A DNA stretch of 64,000 bases. It comes from Streptomyces inhibens. GTDB lineage: Bacteria > Actinomycetota > Actinomycetes > Streptomycetales > Streptomycetaceae. Below the pieces are notes generated by a model. That model saw only the letters and a program-made list of their open reading frames with translations, did not search any database and was not told the origin of the DNA. Position 1 is the stretch's first letter, and every line of letters begins with the position of its first letter. Below, one piece after another: positions 1-8,078 of this stretch. Location of the stretch: contig NZ_QUAC01000185.1 in NCBI RefSeq assembly GCF_003389455.1, positions 1 through 64,000 of the forward strand, written 5' to 3'. The translations under genes were made by a program, and so were the position numbers.

Positions 1-202
1 CGGCGGCCTCGATGGCGGCGGCGACCGCGCCCAGGGCGGCCGACCGGGCGGCAGCACCGCCGGTCAGCCAGCCGGGCTGGGCCGCACGGGCCCGCTCGAC
101 GGCATCCGCCGCGGCGAAGGCACCGGGGGCCGGAATCGACACGAGCACATCGGAAGGGTCGGCGGGATTGCGGGAGGTGAGGGTAGGTGCAGCGGCGGTC
201 AC
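1..202 (-). CDS. Aldehyde dehydrogenase, N-terminal part (probable 2-oxoglutarate semialdehyde dehydrogenase)
   Basis: Only the first 67 codons are inside the window; the gene runs off the left edge. The visible N-terminus (TSRNPADPSDVLVSIPAPG, then AVERARAAQPGW) is the usual opening of NAD(P)-dependent aldehyde dehydrogenases of the 2-oxoglutarate semialdehyde type. The GTG start at 202 overlaps the TGA stop of the upstream epimerase gene (GTGA), so the two are probably translationally coupled. The position after an epimerase, a dehydrogenase and a DHDPS-like deaminase fits the last step of hydroxyproline breakdown, semialdehyde to 2-oxoglutarate. The catalytic Cys and Glu lie outside the window, so substrate assignment rests on context. 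Confidence 0.75.
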   Translation of the reverse strand, partial: MTAAAPTLTSRNPADPSDVLVSIPAPGAFAAADAVERARAAQPGWLTGGAAARSAALGAVAAAIEAA

Positions 203-1203
203 AGGAGGAATCCTCCGGGGAAGGGGTCGTCCGGGTCGAGGAAGTACTGGGCGGTGCCGGTGATCCAGGCGCGGCCGGTGACGGTCGGTACCACGGCGGG
301 CAGCCCGCCGACCTCCGTCTCGGCGACCAGTCGGCCGGTGAAGCGGGTCCCGATGAAGGACTCGTTGACGAAGTCACGGTCCAGGGGCAATGCACCGCGG
401 GCATGCAGCTGTGCCATCCGCGCCGAGGTGCCGGTGCCGCAGGGCGAGCGGTCGAACCAGCCCGGGTGAATCGCCATCGCGTGCCGCGAGTGGTCGGCGT
501 CCGAGCCGGGAGCGGCCAGATAGACATGCTTGACCCCGGCGATCTCCGGGTGCTCGGGGTGCACGGGCCGGTCCGGCGACGCGTTGATCGCGTCCATGAC
601 GGCGAGCCCGGCGGCCAGCAGGTCGTCCTTGCGGGCGCGGTCGAACGGCAGTCCCAGCGCGTCGAGTTCGACGAAGGCGTAGAAGTTGCCGCCGAAGGCG
701 AGATCGTAGGTGACCGTCCCGTACCCCGGGACGTCCACCTTGCGGTCCAGGCCGGCACAGAACGCGGGCACATTGGTGAGCGTGACCGACTTCGCCGCAC
801 CGTCCTGGACGTGTACGTCGACGGTGACCAGGCCGGCCGGGGTATCAAGCCGCACCTGGGTCACCGGCTCGCTCACCGGCACCATGCCCGTCTCGACGAG
901 GACGGTGGCGACCCCGATGGTGCCATGCCCGCACATCGGCAGCAGCCCGGAGACCTCGATGTAGAGGACGCCGTAGTCGGCGTCGGCGCGGGTCGGCGGC
1001 TGGAGGATGGCGCCGCTCATGGCGGAGTGTCCGCGCGGCTCGTACATCAGGAGCGTCCGGATGTGGTCGAGATGCTCGATGAAGTGGAGCCTGCGCTCGG
1101 CCATGGTGGCGCCGGGGATCACACCGACGCCACCTGTGATCACGCGCGTGGGCATGCCCTCGGTGTGCGAATCGACGGCGTGGAAGATATGGCGCGTACG
1201 CAC
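199..1203 (-). CDS. 4-hydroxyproline 2-epimerase (proline racemase family)
   Basis: A 334-residue proline racemase-fold enzyme. Both catalytic cysteines are present, Cys91 in MCGHGTIG and Cys255 in SPCGTGTSA. This marks a racemase/epimerase rather than the Thr-containing dehydratase branch. It would convert trans-4-hydroxy-L-proline to cis-4-hydroxy-D-proline in the cytoplasm, the first step of hydroxyproline catabolism. The GTG start at 1203 is preceded by GAAAGGA at good spacing and gives the usual family length; the open frame continues upstream but without family similarity. It lies 31 bp after the deaminase gene and overlaps the aldehyde dehydrogenase start by four bases. Proline racemase activity cannot be excluded from sequence, but the neighbours argue for hydroxyproline. 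Confidence 0.9.
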   Translation of the reverse strand: MRTRHIFHAVDSHTEGMPTRVITGGVGVIPGATMAERRLHFIEHLDHIRTLLMYEPRGHSAMSGAILQPPTRADADYGVLYIEVSGLLPMCGHGTIGVATVLVETGMVPVSEPVTQVRLDTPAGLVTVDVHVQDGAAKSVTLTNVPAFCAGLDRKVDVPGYGTVTYDLAFGGNFYAFVELDALGLPFDRARKDDLLAAGLAVMDAINASPDRPVHPEHPEIAGVKHVYLAAPGSDADHSRHAMAIHPGWFDRSPCGTGTSARMAQLHARGALPLDRDFVNESFIGTRFTGRLVAETEVGGLPAVVPTVTGRAWITGTAQYFLDPDDPFPGGFLL

Positions 1204-1234
1204 GATGAGTCCTTTCGCAGCAGCGCGGGGGTGG

Positions 1235-2143
1235 TCAGCGGTGACCGTCGGCGACGGCCTTCTCGGTGGCGGCCCGGACTCCGGCCTCGATCTCCCCCGT
1301 GAGAGGGAAGCGCGGCGGGCGGGTGGGGCCGCCACGGCGGCCGACGATGTCCATGGACAGCTTGATCGACTGGACGAACTCGGTCTTCGAATCCCAGCGC
1401 AGCAGCGAGTGCAGGGACTTGTAGAGCGGCAGGGCGGTGGCCAGGTCACCGGCGACGGCGGCGTGGTACAGCTCGGCGCAGGTGGCGGGGAAGGCGTTGG
1501 GGTATCCGGCGATCCAGCCGACCGCACCGGCCACGGCGAGTTCGAGCAGGACGTCGTCCGCGCCGATCAACAGGTCGAGTTCCGGGGCGAGTTCGGCGAT
1601 CTCGTAGGCGCGCCGTACGTCGCCGGTGAATTCCTTGACGGCGACGATGCTGCCATCCTGGTGCAGCCGGGCCAGCAGCCCGGGCGTCAGGTCCACCTTG
1701 GTGTCGATGGGGTTGTTGTACGCGACGACCGGCACCCCCGCCTTGGCGGCCTCGGCGTAGTGGGCGATGACGGCCTGCTCGTCGGCCCGGTAGGTGTTCG
1801 GGGGCAGCAGGAGGACCGAGCCGCAGCCCGCTTCGCCCGCCTGCTCCGCCCAGCGCCGGGCCTCGGCACTGCCGTAGGCGGCGACTCCGGGCATGACCCG
1901 CGCGCCGTCGCCCGCCGCTTCGACCGCGGTGCGCACCACGCGGGCCCGCTCCTCGTCGGTGAGGGTCTGGTACTCGCCGAGCGAGCCGTTCGGGACGACG
2001 CCGTCGCAGCCGTTGTCGATCAGCCAGCGGACATGCTCGGCGTACGCTTCGTGGTCGACGGACAGATCGTCGTGCAGGGGCAGCGTGGTGGCGACCATGA
2101 TTCCGCGCCAGGGACGGGTGGTGTTCCAGGTGGTGGCGGTCAT
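1235..2143 (-). CDS. DHDPS-family lyase, probable 1-pyrroline-4-hydroxy-2-carboxylate deaminase
   Basis: A 302-residue TIM-barrel protein of the dihydrodipicolinate synthase/N-acetylneuraminate lyase family. The Schiff-base lysine is Lys170 (AVKEFTGD) and the conserved tyrosine is Tyr142 (AYNNP); the usual GTTGE loop reads NGSLGE. In hydroxyproline pathways this family member deaminates 1-pyrroline-4-hydroxy-2-carboxylate to 2-oxoglutarate semialdehyde. Start choice: in-frame ATGs also exist at 2173 and 2197. The one at 2143 has GAAGGG upstream, and the conserved operator (2158-2180) lies just before it, so the longer forms would put the operator inside the gene. The operator suggests this gene heads its own sub-operon with the epimerase and aldehyde dehydrogenase. 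A lysine-biosynthesis role is unlikely in this setting. Confidence 0.85.
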   Translation of the reverse strand: MTATTWNTTRPWRGIMVATTLPLHDDLSVDHEAYAEHVRWLIDNGCDGVVPNGSLGEYQTLTDEERARVVRTAVEAAGDGARVMPGVAAYGSAEARRWAEQAGEAGCGSVLLLPPNTYRADEQAVIAHYAEAAKAGVPVVAYNNPIDTKVDLTPGLLARLHQDGSIVAVKEFTGDVRRAYEIAELAPELDLLIGADDVLLELAVAGAVGWIAGYPNAFPATCAELYHAAVAGDLATALPLYKSLHSLLRWDSKTEFVQSIKLSMDIVGRRGGPTRPPRFPLTGEIEAGVRAATEKAVADGHR

Positions 2144-2157
2144 GCCGGTGAACCCTT

Positions 2158-2180
2158 CGATAGTGTGTGACATTTTACTG
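2158..2180. promoter_or_regulatory. Copy 1 of the shared 23-bp operator-like site
   Basis: Read on the minus strand the site begins CAGTAAAATGTCACA. It keeps the left arm and core of the motif CAGT-N3-AT-N-T-N-A-N-AT-N3-ACTG found also at 5189, 5310 and 12321; the right arm is degenerate. It lies 15 bases before the chosen start of the DHDPS-like gene. Seen by eye; the binding regulator is unknown. Confidence 0.5.
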
Positions 2181-2251
2181 ATGGATGCGGCGCCCACAAG
2201 GGCGGACCGCGGGTCAGTCGTCGACGCCCGGTGGGGGTCCCCCCTGCTCCT

Positions 2252-3709
2252 TCAGAGCTCGGGGGAGGCATCGGGCCGGATCCCGGTGGGTTCGTCGAGC
2301 GAAGCGAGTGCCGAGAGCGGCACGGGCACGGCGAACGGACGGCGTTCGGCGGGTGGTTCCACGGCCGCTTCGCCTGCCGCCAGGCACGCTACGGCCGCCC
2401 CGCACATCCGCCCCTGGCACCAGCCCATACCGGCCCTGGTGAGGAGTTTGACGGTGTGCGCGTCGCGGGCCCCGAGGTCGGTGACGGCTTCGCGGATGCT
2501 TTTGGCGGTCACTTCCTCGCAGCGGCACACGTCGGTGTCGTCGGTCAGCCAGCCCGTCCAGCCCGCTGCCGGGGCATGGCTGAGGGCCATCGCCTCGGCG
2601 AAGGCGCGCATCCGGTCCCGACGGCGTTGCAGCTCACGAACGCGCCCCTCGTGAACGGGGTGCCCGTACAGTCTGGCGGCTGCCGCGAGCCCGGCCAGTT
2701 CCCCTTCCGAGCGGGCGAGCTGCGCGCCACCGATACCCCCGGTCTCCCCCGCCGCCCACAGGCCGCGCACCGAGGTTTCCTGAAGGCCGTCCAGGGCCAG
2801 GGCGGAGGTCCCGCCGGCCACGGGGCGGGTGGCGCAGCCGAGTGTGGTGGCCAGTTCGATCTGCGGGGCAAGGCCGTGCCCCACCGCGAGCGCGTCACAC
2901 TCGATCCGCCGGCCCGTCCCCCGTACGGGCCGCCAGTCGCGGTCGAGCCGGGTGACGGTGACGGCCTCCACCCGGTCGGTGCCGTGCACCTCGGTGACCG
3001 CGCTGCGGGTGCGCAGCCGTACCCGGTGCCGCAGCAGCGCGGCACCATGGACCGCCGCCTCGACAAGTTTCTGCGGGTTGGCCGCGAGCGCGCGGGGGTG
3101 ACGGGCGTATCCCAGATAGCCGGACGCCTCGATGACGGCCGGGACCTGTGCGCCGGCGGTGGCGAGCGAGGAGGCGACCGCGAGCAGCAGGGGCCCGCTG
3201 CCCGCCACCACCACGCGCTTACCGGGCAGCACCAGACCGGACTTGAGCATGGCCTGCGCTCCCCCGGCGCCCACGACACCCGGCACGGCCCAGCCGGGAA
3301 AGGGCAGTTGGCGTTCGTACGCGCCGGTCGCGAGCAGGACCGTACGGGCCCGCACCCGCACCGACCGCTCCGCGGTGCCGTCGGCCCCGGTGACGGCATG
3401 CACCGCCCATGGGCCACCGTCCTCCTTTGTGACCGCCCAGACATGGTGTCCGGCGAGATGGCTGACGTCGCTCTCCTCCAGGCGCCGGCGCAGCTCCGCG
3501 AAGGCCCGCCAGTCATGGTGCAGGGCCTCGGGCCGCGCCGCGCCGATGGCCCGCGCAGGATGCCGGTAGAACTGCCCACCGGTCTGGGGCGAGGCGTCCA
3601 GCAGGACCACGGACAGGCCGAGTCCGGCCGCCGTGACGGCGCCCGCGAGACCGGCGGAGCCCGCTCCGATCACCGCGAGGTCGTACGGGTCAGACGCTGA
3701 GGCGGGCAT
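2252..3709 (-). CDS. FAD/NAD(P)-dependent oxidoreductase with C-terminal BFD-type iron-sulfur domain (D-hydroxyproline dehydrogenase subunit)
   Basis: A 485-residue pyridine-nucleotide-disulfide-type flavoprotein. The FAD dinucleotide motif is GAGSAG at residues 15-20. A second Rossmann motif (VAGSGPLLLAVASSLA) lies mid-protein. The C-terminal [2Fe-2S]-binding BFD-like region has a CRC pair and a later CQGRMC pair. This architecture is that of the HcnB/octopine dehydrogenase-like subunit of multi-subunit D-hydroxyproline dehydrogenases. ATG 3709 has AGGAGGG upstream and overlaps the small iron-sulfur subunit gene by 20 bases. The longer in-frame start at 3835 would overlap that gene much more. 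It acts in the cytoplasm or at the inner membrane with the next two gene products to oxidise cis-4-hydroxy-D-proline. Confidence 0.85.
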   Translation of the reverse strand: MPASASDPYDLAVIGAGSAGLAGAVTAAGLGLSVVLLDASPQTGGQFYRHPARAIGAARPEALHHDWRAFAELRRRLEESDVSHLAGHHVWAVTKEDGGPWAVHAVTGADGTAERSVRVRARTVLLATGAYERQLPFPGWAVPGVVGAGGAQAMLKSGLVLPGKRVVVAGSGPLLLAVASSLATAGAQVPAVIEASGYLGYARHPRALAANPQKLVEAAVHGAALLRHRVRLRTRSAVTEVHGTDRVEAVTVTRLDRDWRPVRGTGRRIECDALAVGHGLAPQIELATTLGCATRPVAGGTSALALDGLQETSVRGLWAAGETGGIGGAQLARSEGELAGLAAAARLYGHPVHEGRVRELQRRRDRMRAFAEAMALSHAPAAGWTGWLTDDTDVCRCEEVTAKSIREAVTDLGARDAHTVKLLTRAGMGWCQGRMCGAAVACLAAGEAAVEPPAERRPFAVPVPLSALASLDEPTGIRPDASPEL

Positions 3710-4004
3710 GGCCGTGTCCCTCCTGGGTGGTGATCGCGTCGCCGGGGCGGGCGGGCACCAGACATGCCCTGCGGTTGGGCTCTCCGTTGATGGTGGCGAG
3801 ACAGTCGTAGCACTGCCCGATGCCGCAGAAGGCACCCCTCGGGCGGCCGGTGTTGCGCGTGGTGCGCCAGGCGAGGATGCCTGCAGACCACAGGGCTGCG
3901 GCGACGGACTGCCCGGGCAGGGCGGTAACCGGACGGCCGTCCATAGTGATCTCGAAGGACGAGCCGGGGTTCGCCCCTACCAGTTCGGCGGGGGTACGGG
4001 CCAC
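3690..4004 (-). CDS. Small (2Fe-2S)-binding subunit of the D-hydroxyproline dehydrogenase
   Basis: A 104-residue ferredoxin-fold protein related to the N-terminus of sarcosine oxidase alpha and to HcnA. Cys60, Cys65, Cys68 (CGIGQCYDC) and Cys81 form a plant-type [2Fe-2S] site. Its likely role is electron transfer between the two flavoproteins encoded on either side. GTG 4004 is preceded by GAGAGGAGG. The gene starts 27 bp after the DAO-type subunit gene and overlaps the following flavoprotein gene by 20 bases, which supports a heterotrimeric complex made at matched levels. Confidence 0.85.
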   Translation of the reverse strand: MARTPAELVGANPGSSFEITMDGRPVTALPGQSVAAALWSAGILAWRTTRNTGRPRGAFCGIGQCYDCLATINGEPNRRACLVPARPGDAITTQEGHGHARLSV

Positions 4005-4031
4005 TGCGGGCCTCCTCTCTTGGTGGACGGA

Positions 4032-5186
4032 TCAGACGGCAGCTTCGAAGCGGGCGGGGCTGAACGGGCTCATGTCCAGGGGAGGTTCACCCTCGCTCAA
4101 GGCCCGCGCGATGAGCAGCCCGGTGGCTGGTGCGAGCCCGACCCCCGCGCCTTCGTGACCGCAGGCGTGCAGCAGGCCGGGCACCCGTGGATCGGGGCCG
4201 ATGGCCGGTAGATGGTCGGGCAGGTACGGACGGAACCCGGCATATGTCCGGATCGCCCGGACCCCGGCCAGGAACGGGAACAGTGCGGTGGCCTGGGCCG
4301 CCAGGCGGCGCAGCACCTCGGTCGACAGCGTACGGTCGAAGCCGACCCGTTCCCGGCTGGCACCGATCAGGACCGGGCCCGCCGCGGTGCCCTCGACCAC
4401 GGCCGAGGTCTGGAGCGCCGCCGAGCCGCTGGCGACGTCGGCAACATAGTCGGCCGCGTACACCTTGTGCCGCACCACACGCGGCAGCGGTTCCGTGACG
4501 AGAACGAAGCCGCGGCGCGGCAGCACAGGAAGCTCGACGCCGGCGAGCCGGGCGACCTCGCCGCCCCAGGTGCCGGCCGCATTGACCACGTACGAGGCAT
4601 GCACCTCGCCGGCCACCGTACGCACCCCGCGTACCGATCCGTCCGCCGTGGTCAGCAGGCCGGTGACCTCCTCCCCGAGCCTGAGGCGCACCCGGTCACC
4701 GCCCGCGCGCAGCAGATGCGCGGCGGCCAGGGCCGGCATGACCTGCGCATCCTGGCGGTAGTGGAAGCCGCCTGCCAGGCCGGGAGCCAGATGGGGCTCC
4801 AGGTCCTGCAACCGGTCCGCCGGGATTTCCTCCGCCCGCACGCCAGCCCCCTCCTGTCCGGCCGCGAAGTCGCGCAGGGCGCGCATCCCGGCCTCACCGG
4901 AGGCGACGACGAGGCCGCCCTTGGGTTCGTACTCGATCTGTGGCGGGAGCAGTTCGGCCAGCTCCCGCCACAACTCGGTGGACAGCAGCGCGAGATCGAG
5001 CTCGGGTCCGGGCTCTTTGTCGGAGACCAGGAGGTTCCCCTCGCCGGCGCCCGTGGTGCCGCCCGCGACGGGGCCGCGGTCGATCACGGTGACGGAGAGG
5101 CCGGCTCGGGCTGCGTAGTAGGCGCAGGCCGCGCCGACCACGCCCGCACCGACGACGATGACGTCCGAAGTGTTTCTCGTGGGCAC
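4032..5186 (-). CDS. DAO-type FAD-dependent oxidoreductase (catalytic subunit of D-hydroxyproline dehydrogenase)
   Basis: A 384-residue D-amino-acid-oxidase/glycine-oxidase-fold flavoprotein. The Rossmann motif is GAGVVG at residues 13-18 and the second FAD signature is near the C-terminus (HACGHEGAGVGLAPATG). In known hydroxyproline clusters the matching subunit oxidises cis-4-hydroxy-D-proline to 1-pyrroline-4-hydroxy-2-carboxylate. It is the first gene of the minus-strand operon. The GTG start at 5186 has no clear ribosome binding site: the conserved operator ends only two bases before it. The message may therefore be leaderless, or translation may begin slightly downstream. Sarcosine or proline as substrate cannot be excluded, but the epimerase and deaminase genes make hydroxyproline most likely. 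Confidence 0.85.
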   Translation of the reverse strand: MPTRNTSDVIVVGAGVVGAACAYYAARAGLSVTVIDRGPVAGGTTGAGEGNLLVSDKEPGPELDLALLSTELWRELAELLPPQIEYEPKGGLVVASGEAGMRALRDFAAGQEGAGVRAEEIPADRLQDLEPHLAPGLAGGFHYRQDAQVMPALAAAHLLRAGGDRVRLRLGEEVTGLLTTADGSVRGVRTVAGEVHASYVVNAAGTWGGEVARLAGVELPVLPRRGFVLVTEPLPRVVRHKVYAADYVADVASGSAALQTSAVVEGTAAGPVLIGASRERVGFDRTLSTEVLRRLAAQATALFPFLAGVRAIRTYAGFRPYLPDHLPAIGPDPRVPGLLHACGHEGAGVGLAPATGLLIARALSEGEPPLDMSPFSPARFEAAV

Positions 5187-5188
5187 GG

Positions 5189-5211
5189 CAGTAATATTTC
5201 ACATTGCACTG
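5189..5211. promoter_or_regulatory. Copy 2 of the shared operator, the best palindrome
   Basis: The two strands agree at 14 of 22 paired positions and fit CAGT-N3-AT-N-T-N-A-N-AT-N3-ACTG exactly. The site sits two bases in front of the GTG of the dehydrogenase operon, so a bound protein would block the start region. Copy 3 lies 98 bp away, in front of the transporter operon. Confidence 0.65.
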
Positions 5212-5309
5212 ACGGTTGCCAAGGGTTTCGCGGGATCCCAGGTGACTACCTCATCCGCGGGGGCGGCAACCTCGGACACGAGTGAGTAACGGACTTCTCG
5301 ACGCCTTGT

Positions 5310-5332
5310 CAGTGCAATTTCACATTACTATG
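5310..5332. promoter_or_regulatory. Copy 3 of the shared operator, before the peptide transporter
   Basis: On the plus strand it begins CAGTGCAATTTCACATTAC. The first nine bases (CAGTGCAAT) are identical to the minus-strand reading of copy 2; the right arm is weaker. It lies 59 bp upstream of the ATG of the solute-binding protein gene. Copies 2 and 3 could therefore co-regulate the divergent operons. Confidence 0.6.
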
Positions 5333-5391
5333 TTACCGGTCACATTCCAGCGCTCCCTCTGGCTGGCCGACTGTTCTCGGAGTGACCACTG

Positions 5392-7131
5392 ATGAAAAAG
5401 CGCACCCTTATCGCCGTCGCCACCGCCCTGGCGGCGACCACCGCACTCGGCGCGGCCGGCTGTTCCGGCTCCAAGGGCCAAGGATCCGGCGGCAAGAACC
5501 CGGCGACCGCCAACCAAGGCGCCGCAGTGGGCGGCACTCCGCAGAAGGGCGGCACCCTCACGGTCCTGTCCAATCAGGACTTCAGCCACCTCGACCCGGC
5601 CCGCAACTGGGTCATGAGCGACATGGATTTCGGGACCCGGCTGCTCTACCGCACCCTCGTGACCTACAAGGCGGCTCCCGGCACGGCGGGCGGTGAGCTG
5701 GTCCCGGACCTGGCAACCGACCTCGGCACACCGTCCAACAGCGCCAAGACCTGGACCTTCCACCTCAAGAAGGGAATCAAGTACGAGGACGGGACGCCGG
5801 TCACCGCGCAGGACATCAAGTACAACGTGGAGCGATCCTTCTCCCCCGACCTGCCGGGCGGCTCCGACTACGCGGCCCGCTACCTCGCCGGCGCCGAGGG
5901 CTACCAGGGGCCGGCCCAGGGCAAGCACCTCGACTCCATCAAGACACCCGACGACCACACCATCGTCTTCGAACTCCGCAAGCCCTTCGCGGAGTTCCCC
6001 AACGCCACGGTGATGCCGAACTTCGCCCCGACGCCCAAGGAACAGGACAAGGGGCCGCAGTACGACAACCGTCCCTTCTCCTCCGGCCCGTACAAGATCG
6101 AGTCGTACGAGCGCGGTAAGAAGCTGGTGCTGGTGCGCAACACCCACTGGGCCGCCTCGACCGACGCGGTGCGCAAGGCGTACCCGGACAAGCTGGTGGT
6201 GGTGATGGGGCTGAAGGCCAACCAGATCGACGACCGGCTGATCGCCAGCCAGGGCCCGGACGCCTCTGCCGTCTCCTGGGGGGCACTGCGGCCGGAGAGC
6301 GCGGCCAAGGTGCTGCCGAACGCGGAGGTGAAGAAGCGGCTGATCGCCGAGTCCACCAACTGCACGGACATGGTCCAAATGCACACCGGCAAGACCCCGT
6401 TCAATGAGGTGAAGGTCCGTCAGGCCGTGCAGTACGCGCTCGACAAGGACTCGGTGCTCACCGCCTCCGGCGGGCCCGCGTTCAATGACCTGTCCACCGC
6501 CTACATGCCCGCCACCCTCTTCGACGGCAAGCAGCCCGACACCCTGAAGATCCCCGCGACCGGTGACGTCGAGAAGGCGAAGCGGCTGCTGAAGGAGGCG
6601 GGCAAGCCGGACGGGTTCGAGACAAAGATGACCGTCTCGACGGGGGACAAGGGGCGGGCCGAGGCGATCCAGCAGTCGCTGGGCAAGGCCGGGATCAAGG
6701 TCACCATCGAGACCGTCGACCCGTCCGCGTTCTACGCGACGATCGGCGACACCAAGAACCGTACCGACATGGTGTACACGGGCTGGTGTCCCGATTACCC
6801 GTCGGGATCCACCTTCCTCCCCTTCGTCTTCGACGGCCGCTTCATCAAGGAGAAGGGCAACTCCGGCAACCACTCGCTCTTCCGCGACAAGCCGACCATG
6901 AAGCGGATGGATGACATCGCCGCCATGACCGATGCCAAGCAGGCCAACGCCGCCTGGCGGAAGCTGGACGGCGAGATCCTCGCCAAGTCGCCGGCCGTCC
7001 CGGTCCTGGTCCGCCGTTGGCCACTGGTCCTCGGCACCAACATCGCGGGCGCCTACGGCCAGACCTCCTTCGGCGGCCAGCTCGACTACGCCACGGTCGG
7101 CCTCAAGGCCCCCTCCAAGAGCCAGGGCTGA
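5392..7131 (+). CDS. Peptide ABC transporter substrate-binding lipoprotein (SBP family 5)
   Basis: A 579-residue extracellular solute-binding protein of the DppA/OppA family. It starts with a lipoprotein signal (MKKRTLIAVATALAA, Cys24 in LGAAGCSG), so it should be anchored to the outer face of the membrane. Typical family-5 segments follow, such as VPDLATDLGTP and TFHLKKGIKYEDGTPVTAQD. It is the first gene of the transporter operon and diverges from the hydroxyproline dehydrogenase operon across a region with two copies of the shared operator. The context suggests binding of di- or oligopeptides, perhaps hydroxyproline-containing ones. Free hydroxyproline or nickel-like ligands cannot be ruled out from sequence. 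Confidence 0.9.
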   Translation: MKKRTLIAVATALAATTALGAAGCSGSKGQGSGGKNPATANQGAAVGGTPQKGGTLTVLSNQDFSHLDPARNWVMSDMDFGTRLLYRTLVTYKAAPGTAGGELVPDLATDLGTPSNSAKTWTFHLKKGIKYEDGTPVTAQDIKYNVERSFSPDLPGGSDYAARYLAGAEGYQGPAQGKHLDSIKTPDDHTIVFELRKPFAEFPNATVMPNFAPTPKEQDKGPQYDNRPFSSGPYKIESYERGKKLVLVRNTHWAASTDAVRKAYPDKLVVVMGLKANQIDDRLIASQGPDASAVSWGALRPESAAKVLPNAEVKKRLIAESTNCTDMVQMHTGKTPFNEVKVRQAVQYALDKDSVLTASGGPAFNDLSTAYMPATLFDGKQPDTLKIPATGDVEKAKRLLKEAGKPDGFETKMTVSTGDKGRAEAIQQSLGKAGIKVTIETVDPSAFYATIGDTKNRTDMVYTGWCPDYPSGSTFLPFVFDGRFIKEKGNSGNHSLFRDKPTMKRMDDIAAMTDAKQANAAWRKLDGEILAKSPAVPVLVRRWPLVLGTNIAGAYGQTSFGGQLDYATVGLKAPSKSQG

Positions 7132-7145
7132 GGGACCGTCAAATC

Positions 7146-8078
7146 ATGACCACCGCAACCGCACCAGCGGAGGTTCCCGCGGGCAGCGGCCCCTGGCAGC
7201 TGGCCCGCGCGGAGCTGCGCCGCCGCACCTCCGTCAAGGTCTCCCTCTTCATCGTCGCGCTCTTCGTCCTCATGGCCGCCGGCGCCCCGCTGCTCAGCGG
7301 GCTCGGCGGCTGGTCTCCCGATGACTTCGACAAGGCCGCCGTCGATCCCTACCTGGGCGGAATGCCGATCGGTCCGCTCGGCGGGATCTCTGCCGACCAC
7401 TGGCTGGGCGTCGAACCGGTCACCGGCCGCGACCTGTTCGCCCGTGTCGTGCAGGGCGCCCAGGTCTCCCTGCTGATCGCCTTCACCGCGACCGCGATCG
7501 TCGTGGTCGCGGGCACGGCGGCCGGGATCGCGGCCGGCTACTTCGGCGGCCGCACCGACGCGGTCCTCAGCCGCCTCATGGACCTGACCATGTCCTTCCC
7601 CTCCCTCATCTTCATGATCGCGATGATGTCGGTGGCCAAGGACGTCAACCGGATCGTTCTGATGACCGCCGTCATCGGCCTGTTCGGCTGGCCCGGCATC
7701 GCCCGTGTGGTCCGCGGCCAGACGCTCTCGCTCAAGCACCGCGAGTACGTCGACGCCGCGCGGGTGGGCGGATCGGGGCCCTGGCGGATCCTGACCCGCG
7801 ACATCCTCCCGGGCGTCGCCGGGCCCGTCATCGCGTACACCACCCTGATCATCCCGGGCATGATCGCCACCGAGGCGGCCCTGAGCTACCTGGGCGTCGG
7901 CGTCCGCCCGCCCACCCCCTCCTGGGGCCAGATGATCGCCGAGAGCGTCGCCTTCTACGACACGGATCCCATGTACTTCGTCATCCCGAGCATCTGCCTC
8001 TTCCTGACCGTGCTCGCGTTCACCCTCCTCGGCGACGCGCTGCGGGACATCCTCGACCCGAGGGGAAGCCGCACATGA
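7146..8078 (+). CDS. Peptide ABC transporter permease, DppC/OppC type
   Basis: A 310-residue inner-membrane permease. The N-terminal part has a single membrane segment followed by an extracytoplasmic loop. The binding-protein-dependent transport domain then has the EAA loop (EYVDAARVGGSGPWRILTRD). The ending DALRDILDPR is typical of OppC/DppC proteins. The ATG at 7146 lies 14 bp after the substrate-binding gene with GAGGG upstream, and the stop overlaps the start of the next permease by four bases. The C-type permease precedes the B-type one, the reverse of the usual dpp/opp order. Confidence 0.9.
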   Translation: MTTATAPAEVPAGSGPWQLARAELRRRTSVKVSLFIVALFVLMAAGAPLLSGLGGWSPDDFDKAAVDPYLGGMPIGPLGGISADHWLGVEPVTGRDLFARVVQGAQVSLLIAFTATAIVVVAGTAAGIAAGYFGGRTDAVLSRLMDLTMSFPSLIFMIAMMSVAKDVNRIVLMTAVIGLFGWPGIARVVRGQTLSLKHREYVDAARVGGSGPWRILTRDILPGVAGPVIAYTTLIIPGMIATEAALSYLGVGVRPPTPSWGQMIAESVAFYDTDPMYFVIPSICLFLTVLAFTLLGDALRDILDPRGSRT

